A stretch of DNA of 64,000 bases, from positions 593,543 to 657,542 of the forward strand of contig NZ_JAJAVF010000002.1 in assembly GCF_020531845.1 (NCBI RefSeq), written 5' to 3'. The notes under the pieces are model-generated. The model was given only the letters and a program-made list of their open reading frames with translations. It ran no database searches and was not told the origin of the DNA. This DNA is from Methylobacillus methanolivorans. GTDB taxonomy: Bacteria; Pseudomonadota; Gammaproteobacteria; Burkholderiales; Methylophilaceae. The translations under genes were made by a program, and so were the position numbers. Below are positions 18,894 to 26,712 of this stretch, one piece after another; position 1 is the stretch's first letter, and each line of letters opens with the position of its first letter.

Positions 18894-18973
18894 TGCTGAA
18901 TAATCAGCACCGGCGCGTTATTCTTCAGAGGCAGTGTGCTGGCATATCAGCAATTGAGCAATTTCTTGCTGAT
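18894..18973. promoter_or_regulatory. TGCTG/CAGCA dyads, candidate activator (enhancer) sites
   Basis: TGCTGA-ataa-TCAGCA at 18894-18909 and ATCAGCAA-N12-TTGCTGAT at 18946-18973 lie 61 to 140 bp upstream of the plus-strand sigma-54 promoter. The same half-sites recur upstream of the other sigma-54 promoters here, so they are candidate binding sites for the SfnR-like activator. Confidence 0.5.
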
Positions 18974-19033
18974 TAAGCAGCAGTTCTTGAAAAGTGGTTT
19001 TTATAAGTGTTTAAAAAACATTTACTTAGCTGA

Positions 19034-19049
19034 TGGCATGGAGCTTGCT
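19034..19049 (+). promoter_or_regulatory. Sigma-54 (-24/-12) promoter of ssuD unit
   Basis: TGGCATGGAGCTTGCT matches TGGCACG-N4-TTGCW with a single T for C change and correct GG/GC spacing. It lies 51 nt before the ssuD start codon. Confidence 0.78.
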
Positions 19050-19100
19050 GAAACTGGGTAGTTGGTTTTTTGATGTGTTTACTCAGACAAGGACAGCAAG

Positions 19101-20258
19101 ATGGATATTTTCTGGTTTCTTCCTACTCATGGCGATAGCCGCTATTTGGGCACGAGCCATGGTGGTCGTGCCGTCAGCCACCATTACCTCAAACAGGTGG
19201 CCCAGGCGGCGGATGAGCTTGGTTTCAAGGGCGTTCTGATCCCGACTGGACGTTCGTGCGAGGACTCCTGGGTGGTAGCATCATCGCTGGTCAATTTCAC
19301 CAAACGACTCAAATTCCTCGTTGCGATCCGGCCAGGCACAATTTCTCCGACAGTGTCTGCCCGTATGGCCGCAACATTGGATCGTATTGCGGATGGCCGC
19401 TTGCTGATTAATGTCGTGAGCGGAGGCGATCCGGATGAGCAGCATGGTGACGGCAGCTTTCTGAGCCACGAGGAGCGTTACGCTGAGGCTGATGAGTTCC
19501 TGAAGATTTGGCGTGGTGTTGCTGCTGGCGAGTCTGTTGATTTTGAAGGGAAGTATTACAAGGTCAAGAATGCCAAGAATATGTATCCGCCGGTGCAAAA
19601 GCCTTATCCACCATTATTTTTTGGCGGCTCCTCGCCTGAGGCTGTAGAGCTGGCAGCGGAACAGATTGACGTTTATCTCACCTGGGGTGAGCCGTTGCAC
19701 GCAGTGAAGGAAAAAATAGAAATCGTCAAGGCAAAGGCTGCTGCACATGGGCGTACGCTCAAGTTCGGCATTCGCATGCATGTGATTGTGCGCGAAACGA
19801 GCGAGCAGGCCTGGCAGGCTGCGGATGAGTTGATTTCACATGTTACCGATGAGACCATTGCTGCGGCGCAGAAGGCATTCTCGCGCTTCGATTCAGAAGG
19901 CCAGCGTCGCATGTCCTCCCTGCATGGTGGGCGGCGCGATAAGCTTGTCGTGGCTCCCAACCTTTGGGCCGGGGTTGGCCTGGTTCGTGGTGGTGCTGGT
20001 ACTGCACTGGTGGGTAGCCCGCAAGAGGTGGCAGATCGCATCCAGGAATATGCCGCACTGGGGATAGACTATTTCATCTTCTCGGGCTATCCACATCTAG
20101 AGGAAGCTTATCGCGTCGCTGAATTGTTATTCCCTTTACTACCTATCGACCAGCAGCGTGCGCTGGGTAGTATTAACCTTACTGGCCCATTCGGCGAGAT
20201 GGTCGCGAACGATATCGTGCCCCCGCCAGCCGCAGGTAAGCTGACGGCAGTCAAATAG
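19101..20258 (+). CDS. ssuD: FMNH2-dependent alkanesulfonate monooxygenase
   Basis: 385 aa, close to the 381 aa of E. coli SsuD. It cleaves C1-C10-type alkanesulfonates to aldehyde and sulfite with FMNH2 and oxygen in the cytoplasm. The N-terminus [17 protein letters not shown], the TGRSCEDSW motif with the conserved Cys (residue 53), and [14 protein letters not shown] near the C-terminus are SsuD hallmarks of this bacterial luciferase-like (TIM-barrel) family. AAGGA precedes the ATG. The gene is driven by a sigma-54 promoter and followed after 10 nt by an sfnC-like gene, so it belongs to the sulfur-starvation set. No SsuABC transporter is nearby; methanesulfonate (as for MsuD) is another possible substrate. 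Confidence 0.9.
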   Translation: MDIFWFLPTHGDSRYLGTSHGGRAVSHHYLKQVAQAADELGFKGVLIPTGRSCEDSWVVASSLVNFTKRLKFLVAIRPGTISPTVSARMAATLDRIADGRLLINVVSGGDPDEQHGDGSFLSHEERYAEADEFLKIWRGVAAGESVDFEGKYYKVKNAKNMYPPVQKPYPPLFFGGSSPEAVELAAEQIDVYLTWGEPLHAVKEKIEIVKAKAAAHGRTLKFGIRMHVIVRETSEQAWQAADELISHVTDETIAAAQKAFSRFDSEGQRRMSSLHGGRRDKLVVAPNLWAGVGLVRGGAGTALVGSPQEVADRIQEYAALGIDYFIFSGYPHLEEAYRVAELLFPLLPIDQQRALGSINLTGPFGEMVANDIVPPPAAGKLTAVK

Positions 20259-20268
20259 GAGCAAAGTC

Positions 20269-21477
20269 TTGAATCAAATTGAAGCATTACCCTTGGCAGA
20301 GATGAGGCCTGCTGAGCCTGTTGATCCCAAAACTGTAGCCCAGGCCTTGGCGAACGAATTTGCCAAGACAGCTGTCACCAGGGATCAATTAGGCGGCACG
20401 CCCAAAGCTGAACGTGACCAGATTCGTGCCAGTGGACTACTAGGGCTTATCATTCCTTCGGATTTGGGTGGCTTGGGCGCCAGCTGGACCGAGACCCTGG
20501 ATATCGTACGCACCTTTGCTCGTGTGGATAGCTCGATCGCCCAAGTGTTTGCCTTCCAGCACCTCATGCTGGCAACAGTACGGCTTTTTGGTACCGAGGC
20601 GCAATGGCATCCCTGGTTCCGCCAGACTGCGAAAAACAACTGGTTCTGGGGCAATGCGCTCAACCCGCTGGATACCCGCACCAGTAGCGAGATTGTTGCC
20701 GGGCAGCGCGAGTTTCACGGCAAGAAGAGCTTTTGTTCTGGTGCTACCGATTCCGATATGCTGATCGCCTCCGCCATCGATGCCGAGAGCCAAAAGCTGC
20801 TGATTGCCGCTATCCCGACCACGCGCCAAGGCATCATTCTGCATCAGGATTGGGACAATATCGGCCAGCGCCAGACCGACAGCGGCAGTGCTGACTTTGA
20901 GCATGTGCGGGTGGACGAGGCTGAGTTGCTGACGCAGCCCGGCCCGCTCAGCACGCCTTTTGCCTGCCTGCGTCCGCTTATCGCCCAACTGATTTTTTCC
21001 AACATCTACCAGGGCATTGCTGAAGGGGCGCTGGCTGAGGCGCGGCAATATACCCTCAAGCAGTCGCGCGTCTGGTCTGCTTCCCTGGCGAGTGACATTG
21101 CGTCCGAGCCCTATACCTTGCTGCATTACGGTGAGTTCTGGGTACAGCTGGAAGGCGCAAGGCTGCTGACCAACCGTGCCGCCGAGCTGCTGGACCTGGC
21201 CTGGGGCCGGGCCGAAGCGCTCACGGCAGCAGAGCGGGGCGAGCTTGCGGTGGCCGTGACTGCGGCCAAGGTGGCCACCACCAAGGCCGGCCTGGACATC
21301 ACCCAGCGCATGTTCGAGGTGACGGGCGCGCGCGCCACCACGGCTGCTTTGCGGCTGGACCGTTTCTGGCGCAACCTGCGGGTGTATACCTTGCATGACC
21401 CGGTAGATTTTAAGCTGCGTGAATTGGGCGATTGGGCCTTGAACCAGCAATATCCCAATCCTTCATTTTATTCTTGA
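20269..21477 (+). CDS. Acyl-CoA dehydrogenase-fold flavin monooxygenase, SfnC/DszC-like (copy 2)
   Basis: 402 aa, starting at a TTG with AGGAG in front and 10 nt after ssuD. It has the same domain layout as the product of 17526-18734 and shares long identical stretches with it (for example [29 protein letters not shown]). The FMNH2-dependent desulfurising branch of the acyl-CoA dehydrogenase family is the likely function rather than beta-oxidation. The two copies flank the shared control region in opposite orientation and look like an old inverted duplication. The 3' half appears more GC-rich than copy 1. Ends at a strong bidirectional terminator. Confidence 0.82.
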   Translation: MNQIEALPLAEMRPAEPVDPKTVAQALANEFAKTAVTRDQLGGTPKAERDQIRASGLLGLIIPSDLGGLGASWTETLDIVRTFARVDSSIAQVFAFQHLMLATVRLFGTEAQWHPWFRQTAKNNWFWGNALNPLDTRTSSEIVAGQREFHGKKSFCSGATDSDMLIASAIDAESQKLLIAAIPTTRQGIILHQDWDNIGQRQTDSGSADFEHVRVDEAELLTQPGPLSTPFACLRPLIAQLIFSNIYQGIAEGALAEARQYTLKQSRVWSASLASDIASEPYTLLHYGEFWVQLEGARLLTNRAAELLDLAWGRAEALTAAERGELAVAVTAAKVATTKAGLDITQRMFEVTGARATTAALRLDRFWRNLRVYTLHDPVDFKLRELGDWALNQQYPNPSFYS

Positions 21478-21508
21478 AGATTAAGTTTTAGTGATTTGAT
21501 TCTATAAG

Positions 21509-21538
21509 TAAAAAATCCCGGAAATCCGGGATTTTTTA
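21509..21538. terminator. Bidirectional rho-independent terminator
   Basis: Thirteen-base arms around ATCCCGGA/TCCGGGAT with A-run left and T-run right, loop of two bases. It separates the ssuD-sfnC unit from convergent metY. Confidence 0.9.
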
Positions 21539-21602
21539 TTGCTGCAGCAGGCTAGGCACACTATGCTGGGGCAAGCCCGGCATGGTGATGGCGGTCCGGG
21601 TG

Positions 21603-22874
21603 TTATACCTGGGCCAGGGCCTGTTCCAGGTCGGCAATCAGGTCGTCGATATGCTCGATACCCACCGACAGGCGCACCATATCCACGCTCACACCGGCAT
21701 TGGCGAGTTCTGCCTCGCTGAGCTGGCGATGGGTGGTGGTGGCAGGGTGGCAAGCCAGGCTCTTGGCATCGCCGATATTCACCAGTCGCGTGAATAGCTG
21801 CAAGGCATCGATGAAGCGCGTGCCGCCTTCGCGGCCATCCTGTACGCCGAAGGAGAGAATGCCGGATGCCTGCCCCTTGAGATAGCGTTGCACCAGGGCA
21901 TGCTCGGGGTGGTCTGGCAGCCCGGCATACTTGACCCATTGCACCTTGGGATGCTGCTTCAGGTATTGCGCCACCTTGAGCGCATTCTCGCTATGGCGCT
22001 CTATACGTAGCGCGAGTGTCTCCAAGCCTTGCAGGAAGAGAAAGGTGTTGAAAGGGCTGATAGCGGCACCGGTATTGCGTAATGGCACGACGCGGGCACG
22101 GGCGATAAAGGCGGCGGCACCCAGGGCCTCAACATAATTGACACCGTGATAGCTGGGATCTGGCGTATTGAGGCTGGTGAAGCGCTCTTTGTGTTCGCCC
22201 CAGGGGAAGCGGCCGCTATCGATAATGGCACCGCCGATGGAATTGCCATGGCCGCCGATGTACTTGGTGAGCGAGTGCACGACGATGTCCACGCCATGAT
22301 CGAACGGGCGGCACAATAGTGGCGTTGCCACGGTGTTGTCGACGATGACAGGCACGCCATGCGCATGGGCGATGCTGCTGATGGCTTCCAGGTCGACGAT
22401 ATTGCCCAGCGGGTTGCCTATGGTCTCGGCAAATACCAGCTTGGTGCGGCTGTCGATCAGCTTGGCCAGGCTGGCCGGGTCGCGATAATCGAAGAAGCGT
22501 ACTTCTATGCCTTGCTTGGGTAGAGTGTGAGCGAAGAGGTTATATGTGCCACCGTAAAGCGTAGAGACGGAGACAATATTATCGCCTGCTTCGGCAATGG
22601 TCTGGATGGCATAGGTGATGGCAGCCATGCCAGAAGCCAGGGCCAATGCACCGATGCCGCCTTCAAGCTGGGCCAGGCGCTCTTCCAGCACTGCATTGGT
22701 GGGGTTCATGATGCGGGTGTAGATGTTGCCCTGAACCTTGAGATCGAATAGGTCAGCCCCATGCTGGGTGTTATCAAAAGCGTATGAGGAGGTTTGGTAA
22801 ATCGGAACGGCAACAGCCTTGGTCGTCGGGTCTGGTTTGTATCCGGCATGAATGGCCAGAGTTTCTGCTTTCAT
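21603..22874 (-). CDS. metY: O-acetylhomoserine sulfhydrylase (aminocarboxypropyltransferase)
   Basis: 423 aa PLP enzyme of the Cys/Met metabolism family. It joins sulfide (or methanethiol) to O-acetylhomoserine to give homocysteine (or methionine). The PLP lysine is in SLTKYIGGHG (Lys204); phosphate-binding residues are in ASGMAAI (about 80-86). The N-terminal KAETLAIHAGYKPDPTTKA is typical for MetY rather than MetB. AGGAG precedes the ATG. It lies 84 nt downstream of the sfnB gene on the same strand, with a hairpin between. I see no sigma-54 site of its own, so it is either read through or separately expressed. Within a sulfur-scavenging island it is the assimilation step. Confidence 0.93.
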   Translation of the reverse strand: MKAETLAIHAGYKPDPTTKAVAVPIYQTSSYAFDNTQHGADLFDLKVQGNIYTRIMNPTNAVLEERLAQLEGGIGALALASGMAAITYAIQTIAEAGDNIVSVSTLYGGTYNLFAHTLPKQGIEVRFFDYRDPASLAKLIDSRTKLVFAETIGNPLGNIVDLEAISSIAHAHGVPVIVDNTVATPLLCRPFDHGVDIVVHSLTKYIGGHGNSIGGAIIDSGRFPWGEHKERFTSLNTPDPSYHGVNYVEALGAAAFIARARVVPLRNTGAAISPFNTFLFLQGLETLALRIERHSENALKVAQYLKQHPKVQWVKYAGLPDHPEHALVQRYLKGQASGILSFGVQDGREGGTRFIDALQLFTRLVNIGDAKSLACHPATTTHRQLSEAELANAGVSVDMVRLSVGIEHIDDLIADLEQALAQV

Positions 22875-22914
22875 GATGTCTCCTAGTTGATTGATTTTTA
22901 TTGTGCTGGATATG

Positions 22915-22941
22915 ATAAACGCTGGGCAGGCCAGCGTTTAT
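22915..22941. repeat. Inverted repeat between sfnB and metY
   Basis: ATAAACGCTGG at 22915-22925 pairs with CCAGCGTTTAT at 22931-22941 around a 5-nt loop. There is no good T-tract in the minus direction, so partial termination, mRNA processing or a regulator site are all possible. Confidence 0.6.
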
Positions 22942-22958
22942 ATTGATTGCTTGTTTGC

Positions 22959-24179
22959 TTATAGCCAGGGATGTCTGGGTGGATTCACCTCGTTCAGGTA
23001 GTAATTGCCAATCGCATGGTATTTCCAACGCACAGGGTCATGTAGCGTGTGGGTGCGGGCATTACGCCAATGGCGATCAAGGTTGTATTCTTCCAGCGTG
23101 GAGCGCGTGCCAGACAATTCGAACAGCTTGTTGCTGGCCAACAAGGCAATCTCGGTGGTGAGTACCTTGGCTTCAGCCACAGCAATCGAGGCAGCCGCTA
23201 CAGTTGCTTCTGTTGCCTGTGCATCCGCAAGCTGGATTTTATCGGCGGCACGATCAAGCAGGGCCTCAGCCGCATGCAGGCGTAATTTCAGATCGCCTAC
23301 TTGCTGCAGTGTGTATGGGTCATCGCTGGCACGCTGGCTTTGCTTATCGTCAATCCACGGACGAGCGTGCTGGCGTACATATTCAATGGTCGCTTCAATA
23401 GATGCCTGGGCAATGCCAGCATCCACCGCAGCCTGAATGAATTGCGAAGTAGGGCCTCCAACTGTCGGGCGTGCAAACGCCTGGTAAATCGGGACGACAT
23501 GTTCCTTCGGCACTTTGACCTGATTGATGACGACAGTGCCGCTGGCCGTTGTACGTTGTCCAAAGCTGGACCAATCATTGATCACTTCCAGGCCTGGGGT
23601 GCCATGCTCTGCCAATGCCAGATGAGGCAAGCCAGCCACGTCAACGGTGACAATAGGGATCCAATGGGCAAGCAGGGCGCCTGTCGAGAAGAATTTGGTG
23701 CCATTCACCACATAGCCATTGTCCTCCGGGGTGATCAGGGTGGCAAACTCGGCGACGGTTCGGCTGCCTTTTTCTGAAAAAGCATTACCAAAGCGTGCGC
23801 CCTTGAGTACCAGATCAAAGAAAAAGCGCTTTTGCTCTTCTGTCGCATCCAGCTTCAGATGCTCTACCACGACCAGATGATTCTGTGGCAATTGCCCGAG
23901 TGATGGATCTGCGGCGGAGATGATGCGAATGACCTCACCCAGCGTGCGATAGGAAACATCTGCACCTCCATATTCTTGGGGGACGGTAATTGCCCATAAA
24001 CCGCTTTGGGAGAATGTATCAAGTTCAGTGATGGGCAGTTTTCTGTGCTTGTCGCGTTCTGAGGCACCCTGGCGGAACTGATCTGCCAGGCGATGCGCGA
24101 CTTCTATCGCCTCTTCATCACTGCGGATAACGTGGGCGACTGTGGTCAGGCGCGGTTGTTTAATCGTGAGTTGAGTCAT
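22959..24179 (-). CDS. sfnB: SfnB-family acyl-CoA dehydrogenase-fold oxidoreductase (copy 1)
   Basis: 406 aa with an acyl-CoA dehydrogenase fold but in the SfnB branch (GLWAITVPQEYGGADVSY, GARFGNAFSEKGSRTV, DWSSFGQRTTASGT, ending VNPPRHPWL), known from sulfone-use loci and induced in sulfur limitation. The exact reaction of SfnB is not settled; an FMNH2-dependent oxygenation of organosulfur intermediates is the usual proposal. It lies 15 nt downstream of ompW and shares its sigma-54 promoter. A close relative is encoded at 25070-26308. Confidence 0.85.
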   Translation of the reverse strand: MTQLTIKQPRLTTVAHVIRSDEEAIEVAHRLADQFRQGASERDKHRKLPITELDTFSQSGLWAITVPQEYGGADVSYRTLGEVIRIISAADPSLGQLPQNHLVVVEHLKLDATEEQKRFFFDLVLKGARFGNAFSEKGSRTVAEFATLITPEDNGYVVNGTKFFSTGALLAHWIPIVTVDVAGLPHLALAEHGTPGLEVINDWSSFGQRTTASGTVVINQVKVPKEHVVPIYQAFARPTVGGPTSQFIQAAVDAGIAQASIEATIEYVRQHARPWIDDKQSQRASDDPYTLQQVGDLKLRLHAAEALLDRAADKIQLADAQATEATVAAASIAVAEAKVLTTEIALLASNKLFELSGTRSTLEEYNLDRHWRNARTHTLHDPVRWKYHAIGNYYLNEVNPPRHPWL

Positions 24180-24194
24180 GGTGATTGCTCCTCA

Positions 24195-24809
24195 TTAAAA
24201 TCGATAGCCAACATTGAGGGTGTATACGGTCGGGTTTACTTGAACATCACCGACATCGGCCCCGTTGATCTTGACCGGCGCAATGATGCGGGCATAGCGA
24301 ATGTCTGCGCCTATGGTCCAATGCTCATCCAGCGCAAAATCCAGCCCTGCCTGCAATGCAGGCCCCCAGGAATCGCCGACTTTAAGCTTTGCGCCGTTAT
24401 CCAACTTCTCATCGAGAAACGTGGTGTAGTTGAGGCCAACGCCTACATAAGGACGGAGCGTTGCCTCTGGCCTGAAATGATATTGAAGGCTCAGGATGGG
24501 TGGCAGGTGCTTGGTTTCACCAGCATGGCTACCATTGACATTGATCTGGTGTTTGAAGGCCAGCCCGCCGAGTAGGTCAATTGCCCAGTTCGGTGTAATG
24601 AAGTAAGCAATATTGAAGGTGGGGCCTGCACGATTATCGATCGACAGGTTGGCAGTGTGATCAATGATCGCCCCATTGTCAGATTTGGGTGCAATCAGGG
24701 AAACACCGGCACGTAGTTGCCAGGGAGATAAGGCGCCTATATCAGCGCTAGCGGTGATGGGCAGTAAGCTGCCAACAAAGAGGGCCAGGGGTAAAGATTG
24801 CTTGAGCAT
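24195..24809 (-). CDS. ompW: OmpW-family outer membrane porin
   Basis: 204 aa from the ATG preceded by AAGGA (24809); the frame extends upstream without a site. Signal peptide MLKQSLPLALFVGSLLPI ending near ASA, then an eight-stranded OmpW/AlkL barrel (WQLRAGVSLIAPKSD, PYVGVGLNYTTF, final strand VYTLNVGYRF). OmpW/AlkL barrels let small hydrophobic molecules diffuse laterally into the outer membrane. It is the first gene of a sigma-54-driven unit with sfnB, so the expected cargo is an uncharged organosulfur compound such as a sulfone or sulfide. The family is sure; the cargo is inferred from context. Confidence 0.9.
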   Translation of the reverse strand: MLKQSLPLALFVGSLLPITASADIGALSPWQLRAGVSLIAPKSDNGAIIDHTANLSIDNRAGPTFNIAYFITPNWAIDLLGGLAFKHQINVNGSHAGETKHLPPILSLQYHFRPEATLRPYVGVGLNYTTFLDEKLDNGAKLKVGDSWGPALQAGLDFALDEHWTIGADIRYARIIAPVKINGADVGDVQVNPTVYTLNVGYRF

Positions 24810-24891
24810 GTATTGTCCTTTTGTAATTATCGAAATAATTGCAAAAGTGCCAGCCATTGGTAGAGGTATTGCACTTAGCAATACGTGTTTA

Positions 24892-24907
24892 CGCATTTTG
24901 CATGCCA
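24892..24907 (-). promoter_or_regulatory. Sigma-54 (-24/-12) promoter of ompW-sfnB unit
   Basis: Minus-strand TGGCATGCAAAATGCG has the GG and GC pairs at the right ten-base distance and the same TGGCATG -24 box as the ssuD promoter. It is 83 nt from the ompW start; a TGCTGA dyad (24960-24974) lies 53 bp further upstream. Confidence 0.65.
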
Positions 24908-24959
24908 TTTTTAATTTATTGATTTTATTGTGATTAATTGTTTTTGTGCCGCTTATATT

Positions 24960-24974
24960 TCAGCAGATTGCTGA
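24960..24974. promoter_or_regulatory. TCAGCA-N3-TGCTGA dyad upstream of ompW promoter
   Basis: TCAGCA at 24960-24965 and TGCTGA at 24969-24974 separated by GAT, followed by another TCTGCTGA. Same half-sites as near the ssuD and msuE promoters; candidate activator site. Confidence 0.45.
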
Positions 24975-25014
24975 TTTTCTGCTGAAAATGATGATGTTGT
25001 TATAAGGACGTAAA

Positions 25015-25043
25015 AAAACAGCACCTGGCATGGGTGCTGTTTT
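25015..25043 (-). terminator. Rho-independent terminator of sfnB copy 2
   Basis: AACAGCACC/GGTGCTGTT stem with 7-nt loop, followed on the minus strand by seven T. It lies 27 nt after the stop of the sfnB gene at 25070, and isolates it from the ompW promoter. Confidence 0.85.
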
Positions 25044-25069
25044 AATTGGTATTACCACGCAGGGTGAAC

Positions 25070-26308
25070 TTAAATCCAGGGATGGCGAGGTGGCTTGGCT
25101 TTGTTCAAGGCGTAATTGCCTACCGCATAATACTTCCAGCGCACTGGGTCATGCAGGGTGTGGGTGCGTGCATTGCGCCAATGGCGATCGAGGTTGAACT
25201 GGCCCAGGGTGGAGCGTGTGCCAGCCAGCTCGAACAGTTTGCTGCCAGCAAGCAGGGCGGTTTCTGTGCTCAGTACCTTGGCTTCTGCCACGGCGATGGA
25301 GGCCGCGGCCACCGTGTCTTCATTCGGTTCGCGCTGGGCAATATCAAGGAACTCGCCAGCACGGCGCAACAGGGCATCGGTGGCGTGTACGCGGATCTGC
25401 AGATCGCCAATATCGCGGATGCTTAACGGGTCTTCGTAACCATGTTCCTGTTGTGTGCTGTCTATCCATGGGCGGGTGTGGTTGCGCACGAAATGGATGG
25501 TGTCGCGCAGCGCGGCGCGGGCAATGCCGGTATCCACCGCGGCCTGGATGATCTGTGCCACCGGGCCCATGCTGGTAGGGCGATCGAAAGCTAGGTGGTG
25601 CAGCAGGATGTAATCCGCAGGCACAAAAATGTTTTCCAGGATGGTGGTGCCGCTGGCCGTAGTACGCAGGCCGAAGCTGGACCAATCATCAATGATGGTC
25701 AGGCCGGGCGTGCCTTTTTTGACGAAAGCAACAATGGTGTTGTCATGCTCGTTCTTGGCAATCACCGGCACCCAATCGGCGAGCAACGCGCCAGAGGAGT
25801 AAAACTTCTTGCCCGAAAGCAAGTAGCCGCCTTCAGTTGGCGTGATGCGCGTCAGCACGTCATTGACGCTCTTGGTGCCGACCTCGGAAAAGGCATTGCC
25901 GAAGCGTACGCCCTTGAGCACCAGGTCAAAAAAGAATTTTTTCTGCCATTCGGTGCCATCCAGGCGTATGCCTTCCACCATATAGAGGTGGTTCTGTGGA
26001 ATCTGGCCGATGCTGGGGTCGGCTTCGGAGACGATGGCGATAACTTCCGCCAGCGTGGTGTTGGAGACGGCAGCACCGCCGTATTCCTTGGGCACGGTGA
26101 TGCCCCACAGGCCGCTTTGCGAGAACAGGTCAAGCTCGGGCTTGGGCAGGCGGCGCTCCGCATCGCGGATGGCGGCTTCCTTGGCAATCTCTGCCGCCAC
26201 CTGGTGCGCCACTGCTATCGCCTCGGCATCGTTCTTGATGATGTGCGCAGGCGGTCTTGGCAATGCCTGCTCCTGGGATTCTTCTATTGCTAATGATGTC
26301 GTTGTCAT
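25070..26308 (-). CDS. sfnB: SfnB-family acyl-CoA dehydrogenase-fold oxidoreductase (copy 2)
   Basis: 412 aa from the ATG preceded by AAAGG; the frame is open 29 codons upstream without a site. Same fold and motifs as the product of 22959-24179 (GLWGITVPKEYGGAAVS, VRFGNAFSEVGTKSV, DWSSFGLRTTASGT, KPPRHPWI), so a paralogue, but visibly richer in GC. It has its own sigma-54 promoter at 26366-26381 and its own terminator, giving a single-gene unit divergent from the msuE-liv operon. Likely FMNH2-dependent oxidation of an organosulfur compound; substrate unknown. Confidence 0.85.
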   Translation of the reverse strand: MTTTSLAIEESQEQALPRPPAHIIKNDAEAIAVAHQVAAEIAKEAAIRDAERRLPKPELDLFSQSGLWGITVPKEYGGAAVSNTTLAEVIAIVSEADPSIGQIPQNHLYMVEGIRLDGTEWQKKFFFDLVLKGVRFGNAFSEVGTKSVNDVLTRITPTEGGYLLSGKKFYSSGALLADWVPVIAKNEHDNTIVAFVKKGTPGLTIIDDWSSFGLRTTASGTTILENIFVPADYILLHHLAFDRPTSMGPVAQIIQAAVDTGIARAALRDTIHFVRNHTRPWIDSTQQEHGYEDPLSIRDIGDLQIRVHATDALLRRAGEFLDIAQREPNEDTVAAASIAVAEAKVLSTETALLAGSKLFELAGTRSTLGQFNLDRHWRNARTHTLHDPVRWKYYAVGNYALNKAKPPRHPWI

Positions 26309-26365
26309 GGCTAGCCTTTCAATGATGAACTCAATAGTCGGTATACGACGATGTTGCATCAGGCT

Positions 26366-26381
26366 TGCATATAGCGTGCCA
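26366..26381 (-). promoter_or_regulatory. Sigma-54 (-24/-12) promoter of sfnB copy 2
   Basis: Minus-strand TGGCACGCTATATGCA matches the consensus with correct spacing. It ends 57 nt before the start codon at 26308. Confidence 0.75.
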
Positions 26382-26444
26382 TGGAATAAAGTCATTAAAA
26401 ATCAACAGATAAGAAAATAACGTGTTGTATTCCCTCATGCGCAA

Positions 26445-26545
26445 GCAGCAGTTTGCTGCCTGGCTGCTGATTATCCAGCAGTCCTCGACAGAGATTAACG
26501 GTGCCTCTTCAGCAGTAGCTAGTCTGGGTTGCTGGTATAGCAGCA
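26445..26545. promoter_or_regulatory. Cluster of three TGCTG/CAGCA dyads, candidate activator sites
   Basis: GCAGCA-gtt-TGCTGC (26445-26459), CTGCTG-N6-CAGCAG (26464-26481) and TGCTG-N6-CAGCA (26530-26545). They lie 64-115 bp from the minus promoter and 86-186 bp from the plus promoter, the usual distance for sigma-54 enhancers. Confidence 0.5.
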
Positions 26546-26630
26546 CATTTTCAGCATTCAGTCTGCTTAGCAACAGGGTGAATTGCTTGAATATTTTAAT
26601 AAGATATTGAATTAAAAGTAATTGTATCGC

Positions 26631-26646
26631 TGGCACACTTGCTGCT
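26631..26646 (+). promoter_or_regulatory. Sigma-54 (-24/-12) promoter of the msuE-liv-sfnG operon
   Basis: TGGCACACTTGCTGCT: perfect -24 TGGCAC and -12 CTGCT with GG and GC ten bases apart. It lies 66 nt before the msuE start codon. Confidence 0.72.
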
Positions 26647-26712
26647 ATCTACTTATTGTTATTTGCGGATCAGAAAAACACCGCATTTTGGAATAAGTGG
26701 ACAGGAGCAGGC

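Larger units (their letters stand above)
18735..19100. other. Divergent regulatory region of the sfnC-sfnR and ssuD units
   Basis: 366 bp with no gene. It holds a -24/-12 promoter for each direction (18768-18783 minus, 19034-19049 plus) and, between them, several dyads built from TGCTG and CAGCA: 18812-18831, 18894-18909 and 18946-18973. The layout is that of a shared enhancer region serving two sigma-54 promoters. Confidence 0.7.
26309..26712. other. Divergent regulatory region of sfnB copy 2 and the msuE-liv-sfnG operon
   Basis: 404 bp without a convincing gene. It contains a minus sigma-54 promoter (26366-26381), a plus sigma-54 promoter (26631-26646) and, between them, three dyads of TGCTG/CAGCA type: 26445-26459, 26464-26481 and 26530-26545. 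This resembles the 18735-19100 region in design. Confidence 0.7.

Noticed and set aside
20440..21450. Long minus-strand open frame (336 codons) inside the second sfnC-like gene
   Set aside because: It is antisense to a clear enzyme gene with GC-rich third positions; no family resemblance, no ribosome site.
24840..24852. TGGCAC...TGCA match on the minus strand upstream of ompW
   Set aside because: GG and GC are only seven bases apart; sigma-54 needs ten. The site at 24892-24907 has the right spacing.
26331..26636. 101-codon minus-strand frame in the msuE/sfnB divergent region
   Set aside because: It overlaps both sigma-54 control elements and has no start site or protein-like composition.
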